Shown here: piece by piece, positions 18,434 to 26,324 of the stretch
Layout of the letters: each line of letters starts with the position of its first letter
Position numbering within the stretch: position 1 is the first letter of the stretch
Position numbers and translations under genes: made by a program
Notes under the pieces: model-generated
Told to the model about the DNA's origin: nothing
Database searches by the model: none
What the model saw: the letters and a program-made list of their open reading frames with translations, nothing else
Source: Bacteroides eggerthii
GTDB lineage: Bacteria; Bacteroidota; Bacteroidia; Bacteroidales; Bacteroidaceae
Length of the DNA stretch: 64,000 nucleotides
Reading direction: 5' to 3'
Assembly: GCF_025146565.1 (NCBI RefSeq)
Contig: NZ_CP102258.1
Coordinates: 3,814,001-3,878,000 of the forward strand

Positions 18434-18711
18434 AATTCAGTGGCTTTTTTTAAGGCTTTTGAAAAAGCCATAAATATGCACCATACTTCATTGTTTTTCA
18501 GCTGTTTGACAATTCCAATCTCCGGTGTGAAAAAGTAATTTTGCACACATGACCGGATGAAGTCGAAAAAGTGAAAGAAATTTAAAAATTCGGTATTTCC
18601 CATCAGGATAAAAAAAAGGAATCGAACCCGGGATACAAAAGGCAATTCGAACCTGAGAAAAATGGGATTTTTATGGCTTTTCCACAAGTCCCTCAAAAAA
18701 GCCACCGAATT
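18434..18711. repeat. Imperfect 44-bp inverted repeat between attL and the integrase gene
   Basis: Bases 18434-18476 match the reverse complement of 18668-18711 with few differences; the best blocks are GTGGCTTTTTT and AAAAGCCATAAA. The 190 bp between them has no convincing gene. Such repeats next to an integrase often serve as arm-type binding sites or excisionase sites; that is inferred. The span 18317-18788 otherwise holds only the terminator. Confidence 0.6.
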
Positions 18712-18788
18712 TAACATTTCGCTCCACGTCCTCATGCCATCCGGTTTTGACGAAACAATTGAATGTAACACCTCAAAAAACAAAAGTG

Positions 18789-20024
18789 ATGAAACAAGGA
18801 ACAATGAACATTCTGTTTTTCGTGCTTAAAACGAAATTGTTGAAAAACGGTGAGGCACCGGTATTGATGCGGATAACCATCAATGGAGACTATGACGATG
18901 TACGTATCCAAAGAAGCGTACCCCTGAACTTATGGAACGCCGCCAAAGGATGCAGTAAAGGCAGGGACAGGGCATCAGTGGCACTGAACGCCTATATTGC
19001 CGAACTGCACGCACGCGCCTTGGAAAAACACAAGGAACTGGTATTGGAACAGGCCCTGATTACCCCAAAACTGATTCTTAAACGTGTTTTCGGGAAAGAC
19101 ACCGAAATGCGTACACTGCTCGGCACCATGAGGGAAGGCATCAAGGAAATGGAAACATTGGCGGGTATAGACTACTCTCCCGTCACGATCAACCGGTATA
19201 AGAACGTGGTGAAGAAATTACAGCTGCTCATCCCCTCTTATTATGGAAAGGAGGATGTCACTTTCCATGAGCTGACACCGGAGTTCATCCGTGCGTTTGA
19301 CATTTACCTGAAAACGGAGGCGGGACTGTGCCGGAACACGATAGTCCGTTATATGAAATGCTTCAAGAAATTTACCAATATGGCATTGGCAAAGGAATGG
19401 ATGCGCAAGAATCCCTTTTACGGTTACAAGATGGAGCAGGACGAGACCGATCCGGTATTCCTGACCTACGACGAGTTGCAGACCGTAATGAAAAAGAAAT
19501 TCACCATTCCACGGCTTGAACTGGTCAGGGATGTCTTTGTCTTTGCGTGCTTCACCGGTCTGGCATTCTCCGATGTTGCCAGTCTGAACAAAGAGAATCT
19601 GGTACAGGACAATCTCGGAGACTGGTGGATAAGAAAAGGAAGGGTCAAATTGGAACACCGTAGGAAGGCCTCTTCCATCAGCAATATTCCATTGCTGCCC
19701 GTACCCCTGGCCATATTGGAGAAATACAAGGAACATCCGACCTGCATTAAGAAAGGATGCTGTTTGCCCGTCATGTGCAACCAGAAGATGAACAGCTATC
19801 TCAAGGAAATAGCCGATTTCTGCAGCATTAAGAAGAATCTGACCACGCACGTTGCCCGTCACACTTTCGGGACTACGGTCACGCTTGCCAACAATGTGCC
19901 TCTTCAAGATGTTTCCGTCATGCTCGGCCATGCCTCCACACGTATGACACAGCATTATGCACGGGTCATGAACAGCAGCCTGAAAGAAGCAATGAACAGC
20001 GTGAAGGAGCGTCTTGCACAATAA
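18789..20024 (+). CDS. ICE integrase, tyrosine recombinase
   Basis: The 411-residue protein has the Bacteroides ICE integrase layout: arm-binding N-terminus (FFVLKTKLLKNGEAPVLMRI), SAM-like core-binding segment near residues 105-205 and a C-terminal catalytic domain. Catalytic residues visible are Arg or its equivalent near ACFTGLAFSDV, the HxxR block THVARHTFG, His in MLGHASTRMTQ and Tyr in QHYARV. In the first motif the usual Arg after TG is Leu-Ala, as in other Bacteroidales integrases with a relocated Arg. The start at 18789 is preferred to an upstream ATG at 18747 because it gives the usual family N-terminus. Confidence 0.9.
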   Translation: MKQGTMNILFFVLKTKLLKNGEAPVLMRITINGDYDDVRIQRSVPLNLWNAAKGCSKGRDRASVALNAYIAELHARALEKHKELVLEQALITPKLILKRVFGKDTEMRTLLGTMREGIKEMETLAGIDYSPVTINRYKNVVKKLQLLIPSYYGKEDVTFHELTPEFIRAFDIYLKTEAGLCRNTIVRYMKCFKKFTNMALAKEWMRKNPFYGYKMEQDETDPVFLTYDELQTVMKKKFTIPRLELVRDVFVFACFTGLAFSDVASLNKENLVQDNLGDWWIRKGRVKLEHRRKASSISNIPLLPVPLAILEKYKEHPTCIKKGCCLPVMCNQKMNSYLKEIADFCSIKKNLTTHVARHTFGTTVTLANNVPLQDVSVMLGHASTRMTQHYARVMNSSLKEAMNSVKERLAQ

Positions 20025-20043
20025 GTATATAAATTCAGTCATT

Positions 20044-20073
20044 AAGCCGTCCCCCTAGGGATGGCTTTTTTTG
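20044..20073 (+). terminator. Terminator after the ICE integrase gene
   Basis: AAGCCGTCCC pairs with GGGATGGCTT, followed by TTTTTTT. Confidence 0.8.
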
Positions 20074-20121
20074 TAATCTATAATTCACAATATCCTGCCG
20101 TCCTTTCAATTTCTTACCTGC

Positions 20122-20323
20122 AAATATAGCCATTTGTCGGGTTGATTGCGCAAGGCGGCCCCTTTCAGGGGCTGGTTGGCTAAAAGAAAATCATCCTCGC
20201 TTCGCTGCGGTATTTTCTTTTGCCAAGCCTTGCTCAATCCCCGACAAAGGACAGCCCGGCAAGTAAGAAAACGAAAATCCGGCTCCATGGAGCCGATCAT
20301 GTCAAACTTAAAAAAATAAAGGT
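20122..20323 (+). ncRNA. Structured leader element, copy 1
   Basis: About 200 bp before the next start codon hold a long branched hairpin. The outer stem is TTTGTCGGG...GCAAGGC (20133-20156) with GCCTTGC...CCCGACAAA (20227-20248). Inside are CCCCTTTCAGGGG and a long stem AAAAGAAAAT/ATTTTCTTTT around a CGCTTCGCTGCG loop. A second small hairpin GGCTCCATGGAGCC (20281-20294) precedes ACTTAAAAAA and the start codon. Copy 2 at 25043 has compensating changes in several stems. A -7-like TATATTTG also lies on the minus strand at 20121-20128, so the direction of transcription is not certain. Confidence 0.6.
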
Positions 20324-20599
20324 ATGAACAGAAAGACGACAAGCAAAGGACAGCAGGAAGCCAATCCGGAAATGACGATGTTGGTTTATCGGGAAATGAG
20401 CTATCCTGCACGGGAAGTGCAAGGCAAAGATGGAAACTATCTGGTTTCCGTAGAAAGACTGGAACAGGAACTGCTGGATGGCATCAGAAGCCTTGATCCG
20501 GCAGCATTCGATTTGGACGAAGAAATCGCTTACTATTGTTCGGACGAAGAGATCCGCCTGTTGACGGACGATGAACTGGAAGAAATGATTTACGGCTGA
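20324..20599 (+). CDS. Small acidic ICE protein of unknown function
   Basis: The 91-residue protein has a basic N-terminus (NRKTTSKGQQ), a middle segment MLVYREMSYPAREV, and a very acidic C-terminus ending LTDDELEEMIYG. No known domain was recognised. It follows the first structured leader and starts a plus-strand series of accessory genes; the next gene begins 14 bp later. A regulatory or modulator role would be guesswork. Confidence 0.6.
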   Translation: MNRKTTSKGQQEANPEMTMLVYREMSYPAREVQGKDGNYLVSVERLEQELLDGIRSLDPAAFDLDEEIAYYCSDEEIRLLTDDELEEMIYG

Positions 20600-20613
20600 C
20601 ATTTAAAAAAGTA

Positions 20614-21747
20614 ATGATTATGAATGAAACAACAGCAAAGATCTGCGAGGAACAAGTAGCAGACCTAACCATAGAGAATGCACACAGGGTCACGATGATC
20701 CGGAAAAAAGGTACGGACTATCCCCCCGTACCGTTCCTTTTCAGAAAGGAGCATCATGGAATGTCCAATTACACACACCTGTATGGGAATCCGGAAGAAC
20801 GGAATGAATTGCATTCCAGGGATTTCAAAGACTGGCAAGCCGTAGCATTCAAACATCCTGCCTATTTGGATGATATGTGGAAACAGGCTTGCGACGCATA
20901 CGCCTGGAGTTCCTTCAATCCGGAGATTCGCGGCGAGACGGACATCATGATCTACGGAGAGGAGCTGCACAACGACCTGCAACTCATGCCGGAAGAGGAA
21001 CGGGATACATACATCGCCGCCTACCGGCAGAAGTTGTCCGCCCAGCTCTCGGTCCTCTCCCGCTGTGCCAACCCGATGGTGACGGGACGGAGCGGATTTG
21101 ATTACTACAGGCAGGAAAAAGCGAACAGAAGCTATCAGAACCGTTACGAAGAATTCCGCAATTGGCGGAAAAAAGTTCTTGAAACCGTCAGACGGAAAAA
21201 GGAAGCCGCACGACCGGAGGAAGAGAAACAGGAAAAGGCATGGCAGACGCTCAAACGCGACATCAAGAGCAGTGCCGACACCATCCATGGGATTGATACC
21301 GGACAATGCCGGGGCTATAGCCGTGCCCTGTTTGTCAGCAGCATCCTGAACAAGGTATCCACCCTGGCCAATCACGGGGAAGTGGAAATCGTCCGTAGGG
21401 CCGTGGACTTCATTTCCGAATATAACGCAAGGGTGAAGAAACCCGTAATCACACCGAGAAACAAATTCTTCCAATTGCCGGAACTGGCGGAACGGATGCG
21501 CGAAAAGCTGAAAGCGATGCAAAGCCGGGAAAACAAGGAAGTGCCGTTCGAGGGCGGGACACTTGTATGGAACTATGGGGAAGACCGCCTTCAGATCCTG
21601 TTTGACAGGATTCCCGAAGACAGCAGACGAAAGGAACTGAAATCCTCCGGATTCCGCTGGTCACCCAAAAACAAGGCATGGCAACGGCAGCTTACCTCCA
21701 ATGCCCTCGGTGCCGCAAAAAGATTGTTGGACCTTCAAAACATCTGA
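20614..21747 (+). CDS. ICE accessory protein with a C-terminal phage/plasmid-type domain
   Basis: The 377-residue protein is rich in charged residues, with a likely coiled region near residues 165-215. The last 70 residues (LVWNYGEDRLQILFD, then LKSSGFRWSPKNKAWQRQLT) form a conserved C-terminal module seen at the ends of many plasmid- and phage-borne proteins of unknown role. A second ATG at 20620 is equally possible. The next gene starts 3 bp after its stop, so they are probably co-transcribed. Confidence 0.7.
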   Translation: MIMNETTAKICEEQVADLTIENAHRVTMIRKKGTDYPPVPFLFRKEHHGMSNYTHLYGNPEERNELHSRDFKDWQAVAFKHPAYLDDMWKQACDAYAWSSFNPEIRGETDIMIYGEELHNDLQLMPEEERDTYIAAYRQKLSAQLSVLSRCANPMVTGRSGFDYYRQEKANRSYQNRYEEFRNWRKKVLETVRRKKEAARPEEEKQEKAWQTLKRDIKSSADTIHGIDTGQCRGYSRALFVSSILNKVSTLANHGEVEIVRRAVDFISEYNARVKKPVITPRNKFFQLPELAERMREKLKAMQSRENKEVPFEGGTLVWNYGEDRLQILFDRIPEDSRRKELKSSGFRWSPKNKAWQRQLTSNALGAAKRLLDLQNI

Positions 21748-21750
21748 GCC

Positions 21751-22644
21751 ATGAAAAACGACAATTTGAGATTCATCATTGATTCACGTTGCTTTGACGG
21801 AAGTTGCGTGACCGTCATGTCTGATGGGATACATAGTGATTATGGTCACGAAACACTGGAAGAATTGAGGGAAAGGGAAAATAACCCCAGCCTCATTGCC
21901 GTGCCCGGGAATGCCATCTGCAAAAAAATGCAGATCCACCTGCAGTCTCTCTGCGCCCCGTTCTGTGAAATTACGGAAGAGGACTATTTTGACTATATGG
22001 ACACCCAGCCACCCATCCGGCACACCCGGAATTTCTTTTTCATGAGCGAGCCGTATCATGCCGGCATTCACCGGTTCTGCTTCCGGACAGACGGACGGTA
22101 TTTTACGGGGCTGCGTTCCGTGAACACACCAAGAAAGGATTTGGAACAGCAAATGGACAGACATTACCGGAAGGTCACATTCAAAGGCGGCATCCTCAAA
22201 GAAAAACCAATGGGAATATTTGACCATACACGGCATAGTTTCACAGTTATAGTCCCATATCTGTTTCTTGACAAAAATGGAGAGAAGAAATTCATCTGCA
22301 ACCTGGTGAAAGGTACGGACGAATCCTCCGGCAAGGATGCAAGACAGGAAACAGCCAGGGTTCTCCAAAGCTTGCGCCGCCATCATTTCCTCTACTTCTC
22401 CGGCTATGAGGGAAACGACGATATGGGCAGATTCCTGGAAAGAGTGGTGCAAAACAGACATACCCTGTCAGCAAACGGGGATTTTCTGCAATATCCCACC
22501 AACCGAGAGTCTGTGTCTTTCGCCGGAACGGTCAAAGAAACAGGGGAAAAGTTCTTTTACCGCATCTACGACCTGGAACTGTTCCATTACCTGCTGTACA
22601 AGCTGCGGAGTATCAGAATGGAAAAGAAGGAAGTGCAGGCTTGA
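21751..22644 (+). CDS. ICE accessory protein of unknown function
   Basis: The 297-residue protein has no recognised domain. It has a Cys-containing N-terminus (SRCFDGSCVTVMSDG) and a segment NFFFMSEPYHAGIHRFCF near residue 95. It sits 3 bp after the previous gene and is followed by a hairpin, so it probably ends a short transcription unit. Confidence 0.6.
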   Translation: MKNDNLRFIIDSRCFDGSCVTVMSDGIHSDYGHETLEELRERENNPSLIAVPGNAICKKMQIHLQSLCAPFCEITEEDYFDYMDTQPPIRHTRNFFFMSEPYHAGIHRFCFRTDGRYFTGLRSVNTPRKDLEQQMDRHYRKVTFKGGILKEKPMGIFDHTRHSFTVIVPYLFLDKNGEKKFICNLVKGTDESSGKDARQETARVLQSLRRHHFLYFSGYEGNDDMGRFLERVVQNRHTLSANGDFLQYPTNRESVSFAGTVKETGEKFFYRIYDLELFHYLLYKLRSIRMEKKEVQA

Positions 22645-22651
22645 ATCAGTA

Positions 22652-22687
22652 TGCAGGATGGGTTCCCGGCAGGGTTTCCATCCTGCA
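22652..22687 (+). terminator. Hairpin between two accessory genes
   Basis: TGCAGGATGG (22652-22661) and CCATCCTGCA (22678-22687) form a perfect 10-bp stem without a strong T-tract. It may terminate or protect the upstream transcript, or sit in the leader of the next gene. Confidence 0.45.
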
Positions 22688-22720
22688 CATGTATCAGAAA
22701 TCCAACAAAAAAAACGCAAT

Positions 22721-23086
22721 ATGAACCATACAGACTTTTACGCCCGGATAAGGGCTATCAAAGAAATGGAATACAGGGAATTGTATGCAGCCATAGAACT
22801 GCATGGAGCTTCCTATGAATGGAACAGCAATGATGGGGAATGCCCCGTCATTGCTGTCAATACAGGCAGCGTACAACTGGCTCCGGCTGATGTGCTGATT
22901 TGCAGGGTTACCATTGAGAACGGCAACTTGCGCCTCTATGGTGTGGAGAATGAATACGGGAATGAGGTAAACTTCCGGCCGGATGAAGCCTTTGCCGGAC
23001 ATCTGTCATATATCATAGATTGTTTGCCGCCCGTCAACGGAGTGGATGATGTGACAACATTAAAGACAGAGGAGGAAGCGGTATGA
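22721..23086 (+). CDS. Small ICE protein of unknown function
   Basis: The 121-residue product starts at 22721 (MNHTDFYARIRAI). A longer upstream reading frame exists only as a shadow of the previous gene and was rejected. The body has a mixed alpha/beta look with a strand-rich middle and a short conserved-looking segment VNFRPDEAFAGHLSYI. It overlaps the next gene by 4 bp, so the two are translationally coupled. Confidence 0.6.
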   Translation: MNHTDFYARIRAIKEMEYRELYAAIELHGASYEWNSNDGECPVIAVNTGSVQLAPADVLICRVTIENGNLRLYGVENEYGNEVNFRPDEAFAGHLSYIIDCLPPVNGVDDVTTLKTEEEAV

Positions 23087-24063
23087 AGAAGGAAAAACAA
23101 TCCTGGACGGACTATGTTCCTCATTCGGTCAGCCTCTATTACGTGGACTACCGGGAGAATTTGGACAGCCATGATGATTTGCAGGAGCAGTGCATCCGTC
23201 GGAACAGTCTCAGTCCGTTGGAAGAACAAATCCTGGAGTGGTATGCCGATCAGGAACATGGCAACCTGCAAGGGTATCTCTCGGAGATACGGAATGAGAT
23301 GGAAGCGGACGGGAAATCCGCCGAATATATCCGACATGAGGAGAAGATAAAAGACCTGCTTTACGAACGGAACAATACCGATCCGGCAGAAGAACTGATA
23401 GACAATTCCGCTGTAACCAATATGTTCTACTCCCTTGGAGTCGAAATCGAGGGCTATGTGTATGGGGGCTGTGGGCGCGGAGAATCCGAAACGGTCTCTC
23501 TTCATAAAATCAGACGGGCGCTTCAACTGAAGGAAGGGCTGTTTACCGATGAACTCCATGAACTTCTGTTCAATGCTCCGTACGGTGGCGAACTCCGCAT
23601 CTATTTCAATGCCATATTCTCCAGACTGATTACGGGAGATACTTCACATGATTTCAAGCGCATCCGATTCTATGGAGGTGTCATTGTTGCTATTGTAGAC
23701 AGCCGGAATGGTGCGGGGTATCATGTAAGTCTTCAGACTGACATCACCCTTCCGTTTTACAGGGACAATCTTTTTGTGGATTCTCAGGTACATTATTCCT
23801 ATGCGAATGAAATTTGCGGGTTGTTGAACAGCTGGTGTGATTCCACCCGTTGGGAAACCGGAATGATGTCTCTGGAAGTCACTTTGCAGAAGAGTCACAT
23901 AAATGAATATCAGAAGCAGGAAGCTCTTTATGAAAAAAGGTTTCGGGAAGGCGGATGTACTTTTGGAGACATGAACCATAAACGCCACAGAGATACCTAT
24001 TATATAAACAGCTTCCCATGCGGTACCAAATGTCCGCATTGCGGCACGTTTTGGATTGACTGA
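23083..24063 (+). CDS. ICE accessory protein with a C-terminal zinc-ribbon-like motif
   Basis: The 326-residue protein has an acidic helical N-terminal third, a middle segment FYSLGVEIEGYVYGGCGRGE near residue 115, and ends in FPCGTKCPHCGTFWID, a CxxxCxxC cluster that could bind a metal. No family was recognised. It overlaps the preceding gene by 4 bp. Confidence 0.6.
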   Translation: MKKEKQSWTDYVPHSVSLYYVDYRENLDSHDDLQEQCIRRNSLSPLEEQILEWYADQEHGNLQGYLSEIRNEMEADGKSAEYIRHEEKIKDLLYERNNTDPAEELIDNSAVTNMFYSLGVEIEGYVYGGCGRGESETVSLHKIRRALQLKEGLFTDELHELLFNAPYGGELRIYFNAIFSRLITGDTSHDFKRIRFYGGVIVAIVDSRNGAGYHVSLQTDITLPFYRDNLFVDSQVHYSYANEICGLLNSWCDSTRWETGMMSLEVTLQKSHINEYQKQEALYEKRFREGGCTFGDMNHKRHRDTYYINSFPCGTKCPHCGTFWID

Positions 24064-24093
24064 AAACAGACGAGTCTTTTACACATCTTGAAA

Positions 24094-24585
24094 ATGAATA
24101 AAACTATGGATAATCAAAGAACAAAGATGCTGGGTGAGAACCTGACGCACTACAGAAATCTTCAGGAGAACGGCTCTGTAAACCTGATCGAATTTCACAC
24201 AACCGACAACCGGAAATTCGGCATCGGAAATCCGGATGCCATCAAGCTGTTGCTCTCGGCAGCCGTTACCGAACTGGAACGCCAGCTCCATATAGCGCAG
24301 TCCGGAGGTTTACCGGAACGGTTGGAACAAAGCCGGGAGTATAAGGCGGCAAAGGCACTGGAACAGGCACTGAATGATACGGGATTCAGTCCCGAACGTT
24401 TTGCAGAGACACTCCCGTTTTTCCATAAGACCTTGGAACAGACATTTTTCAAAACAATAAAGGTATGTATCATCGCCATGGCAAAACGTGAGTCGTGCCG
24501 GATTGACAGCCGAAATCAAGCGTCTTACGAAATGTGCCGGATGCTCGCGCCCATGCTGGAAGATACCGACTTACCCTTTATTTGA
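24094..24585 (+). CDS. ICE accessory protein of unknown function
   Basis: The product is about 163 residues long; alternative starts at 24088 and 24106 are possible. A segment IEFHTTDNRKFGIGNPDAIKLLL near residues 30-52 is followed by helices to the C-terminus. A terminator follows at 24610. The role is unknown. Confidence 0.55.
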   Translation: MNKTMDNQRTKMLGENLTHYRNLQENGSVNLIEFHTTDNRKFGIGNPDAIKLLLSAAVTELERQLHIAQSGGLPERLEQSREYKAAKALEQALNDTGFSPERFAETLPFFHKTLEQTFFKTIKVCIIAMAKRESCRIDSRNQASYEMCRMLAPMLEDTDLPFI

Positions 24586-24609
24586 CGACATGGAATTCAA
24601 GTATGACCG

Positions 24610-24650
24610 AAAAGCGGACTCCAGTGCTGAAAAGCCGGAGTTCGCTTTTT
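24610..24650 (+). terminator. Intrinsic terminator
   Basis: AAAAGCGGACTCC pairs with GGAGTTCGCTTTTT. The flanks (ATGACCG before, CATT after) match the terminator at 24996, whose stem differs by paired changes. Confidence 0.75.
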
Positions 24651-24679
24651 CATTGTTTAACAGATAAAACACCAAAGTT

Positions 24680-24970
24680 ATGAAAATCCTGAATGAAGAA
24701 CATTTCGAGAACGTAAAGCGCTATGCCGAATCCATTGGTGACACCTCACTTCAAAAGTGCTTGGAACGGTTGAAGAGTTGGGAAGGGAATCCTGACTATC
24801 CCAGTGAGATTTCACTCTACTATGACCATGCCCCATACTCGTTCGGCTTTACCCAGCATTATGCTGATGGAAGAATAGGTATCATAGGAGGTCTGCTCTA
24901 TCACGGAATACCGGACAAATCATTTGCCGTAACATTGCAGCCGTTCCACGGATGGCAGATACATACCTGA
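24680..24970 (+). CDS. DUF4120-family protein
   Basis: The 96-residue protein matches the DUF4120 pattern found in Bacteroides conjugative transposons: MKILNEEHFENVKRYAES at the start, YYDHAPYSFGF in the middle and a terminal HGWQIHT. The function of the family is unknown. It stands alone between two terminators, so it is its own transcription unit. Confidence 0.8.
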   Translation: MKILNEEHFENVKRYAESIGDTSLQKCLERLKSWEGNPDYPSEISLYYDHAPYSFGFTQHYADGRIGIIGGLLYHGIPDKSFAVTLQPFHGWQIHT

Positions 24971-24995
24971 AAAACATGAAACTTGACAATGACCG

Positions 24996-25036
24996 AAAAG
25001 CAGACTTCAGAACAGAGAATCCGAGGTCTGCTTTTT
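24996..25036 (+). terminator. Intrinsic terminator after the DUF4120 gene
   Basis: AAAAGCAGACTTC pairs with GAGGTCTGCTTTTT. It is a diverged copy of the terminator at 24610. Confidence 0.75.
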
Positions 25037-25042
25037 CATTTC

Positions 25043-25251
25043 TTGCTGTAAAGATAGCCGTTTTCCGGGCTGATTGTGCAAGGCGGCCCCTTTCAGGGGC
25101 TGGGTTGGCTGAAAGAAAATCATCCTCGCTTCGCTGCGGTATTTTCTTTCGCCAAGCCTTGCCGCAATCCCCGGAAAACAGACTGGAAAGACATCAAGAA
25201 ATAAAAATGCCTACCCATGTAGGCCGATGTTTTACTTAAAAAAGAACAGAT
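25043..25251 (+). ncRNA. Structured leader element, copy 2
   Basis: It has the same layout as copy 1 at 20122. The outer stem is TTTTCCGGG...GCAAGGC with GCCTTGC...CCCGGAAAA, then the invariant CCCCTTTCAGGGG, a stem GAAAGAAAAT/ATTTTCTTTC and a CGCTTCGCTGCG loop. A small hairpin GCCTACCCATGTAGGC follows, then ACTTAAAAAA and the start codon. Stems differ from copy 1 by compensating changes while the loops are constant. Confidence 0.6.
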
Positions 25252-25530
25252 ATGGAAACACTGGATTATAACCAGCTGCTGCTTGTCTCCCTGTGGCAAT
25301 ACAACCACCACGGGGATGAAGGGCTGACTCCTGCACTTTTCGAGGAAACGTTCGGAAAGGTCTATGGAAGTCACTATTACGAAAAATGGACCGGCTACTT
25401 CAATCGGAATCTCTGGGACATGATTGCCTATTTCAGAAGCGAGAAGAAGAACGGACAGAAGTTCTGCGACATGGTTACTCGTCAGGTCAAATTGTATCAA
25501 CAAAAACGATCTCAATATGAAGTACGGTAA
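25252..25530 (+). CDS. Small ICE protein of unknown function
   Basis: The 92-residue, mostly helical protein (METLDYNQLLLVSLWQYN start) has no recognised domain. It follows the second structured leader directly, and its last 14 bp overlap the start of the DUF4121-type gene, so the two are probably translated together. Confidence 0.6.
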   Translation: METLDYNQLLLVSLWQYNHHGDEGLTPALFEETFGKVYGSHYYEKWTGYFNRNLWDMIAYFRSEKKNGQKFCDMVTRQVKLYQQKRSQYEVR

Positions 25531-26323
25531 TTTTTATGACCTGGAAAGTCTGACTCTGCTCAACAGGCATGAAGGGTGTGCCTGCTCCATAAAGGAATGT
25601 GATGTGGAGAAGGTGAACCGGCTGATTTCAAGGATGCGGGAGGACAGGGAAAGAGTCGGTTTACCGACTGCAGGAGACGTTGTCACTTATATCACCCGTG
25701 GCGGTGACTATTATCCGCAGGCACACATTGAAAGGGGCGATGACCGGGAAGTTCATATCTGCCTTCTCCCACAAACACCTTTTTGCCATGAAAATGAAAA
25801 GTGTACCGGTTACAATACGGAAGGAGGCCCTTGGGTTACAACCGATCCGGAATTGCTGATTCCCGATGGCATACGCAGCAAACAGTTCCGGATGTGGGGG
25901 CATACCGGAAGGCACAGGAACGGTGCCGTCCTCTTCCACACATTCGTCAGGGCATGGAAATACACGGAACCCGATCCTCTGTACGGAAAGTACACCACAA
26001 AAGAATGGACGAGATACCTCATCGAGTGTCAGCCGGATATTGAACCGGCTGATGCCTTTGTCTATCGGAATGAGGCATTCACCCTTTACTCGCGGGAAGA
26101 ACTGGAACGGCTGGTCGGGATTCTGCACGGAAAGCTTTTCAACGGATTCCGTCCCGGTCTGTTCATACTCTGGGCATACCGTATGGAATGGAAGGAACTT
26201 CCCACATGGGAATGGAACATGCTGAAAGCGGACACCCATCTCTCTTTCCTTGGCATTTCTCCCGTCAGGATACAGACTGACCATAAAAGACATATAGTAA
26301 CAATCTATAAAAAATCAGAGTAA
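25517..26323 (+). CDS. DUF4121-type protein
   Basis: The 268-residue protein resembles the DUF4121 family of Bacteroides mobile elements: a start MKYGNFYDL, the segment GDVVTYITRGGDYYPQAHIE near residue 55, and RMWGHTGRHRNGAVLFH near residue 120. The function is unknown. An upstream in-frame start at 25424 was rejected because it runs through the previous gene. The next gene starts one base after the stop. Confidence 0.7.
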   Translation: MKYGNFYDLESLTLLNRHEGCACSIKECDVEKVNRLISRMREDRERVGLPTAGDVVTYITRGGDYYPQAHIERGDDREVHICLLPQTPFCHENEKCTGYNTEGGPWVTTDPELLIPDGIRSKQFRMWGHTGRHRNGAVLFHTFVRAWKYTEPDPLYGKYTTKEWTRYLIECQPDIEPADAFVYRNEAFTLYSREELERLVGILHGKLFNGFRPGLFILWAYRMEWKELPTWEWNMLKADTHLSFLGISPVRIQTDHKRHIVTIYKKSE

Positions 26324-26324
26324 T

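Noticed and set aside
18406..18804. 132-residue open frame on the minus strand by the integrase
   Set aside because: It spans the inverted repeat region and runs into the integrase start; no recognisable pattern.
22337..23086. 249-residue protein before the 326-residue gene
   Set aside because: Its first 128 codons are a shadow of the upstream gene; the start at 22721 gives a normal protein.
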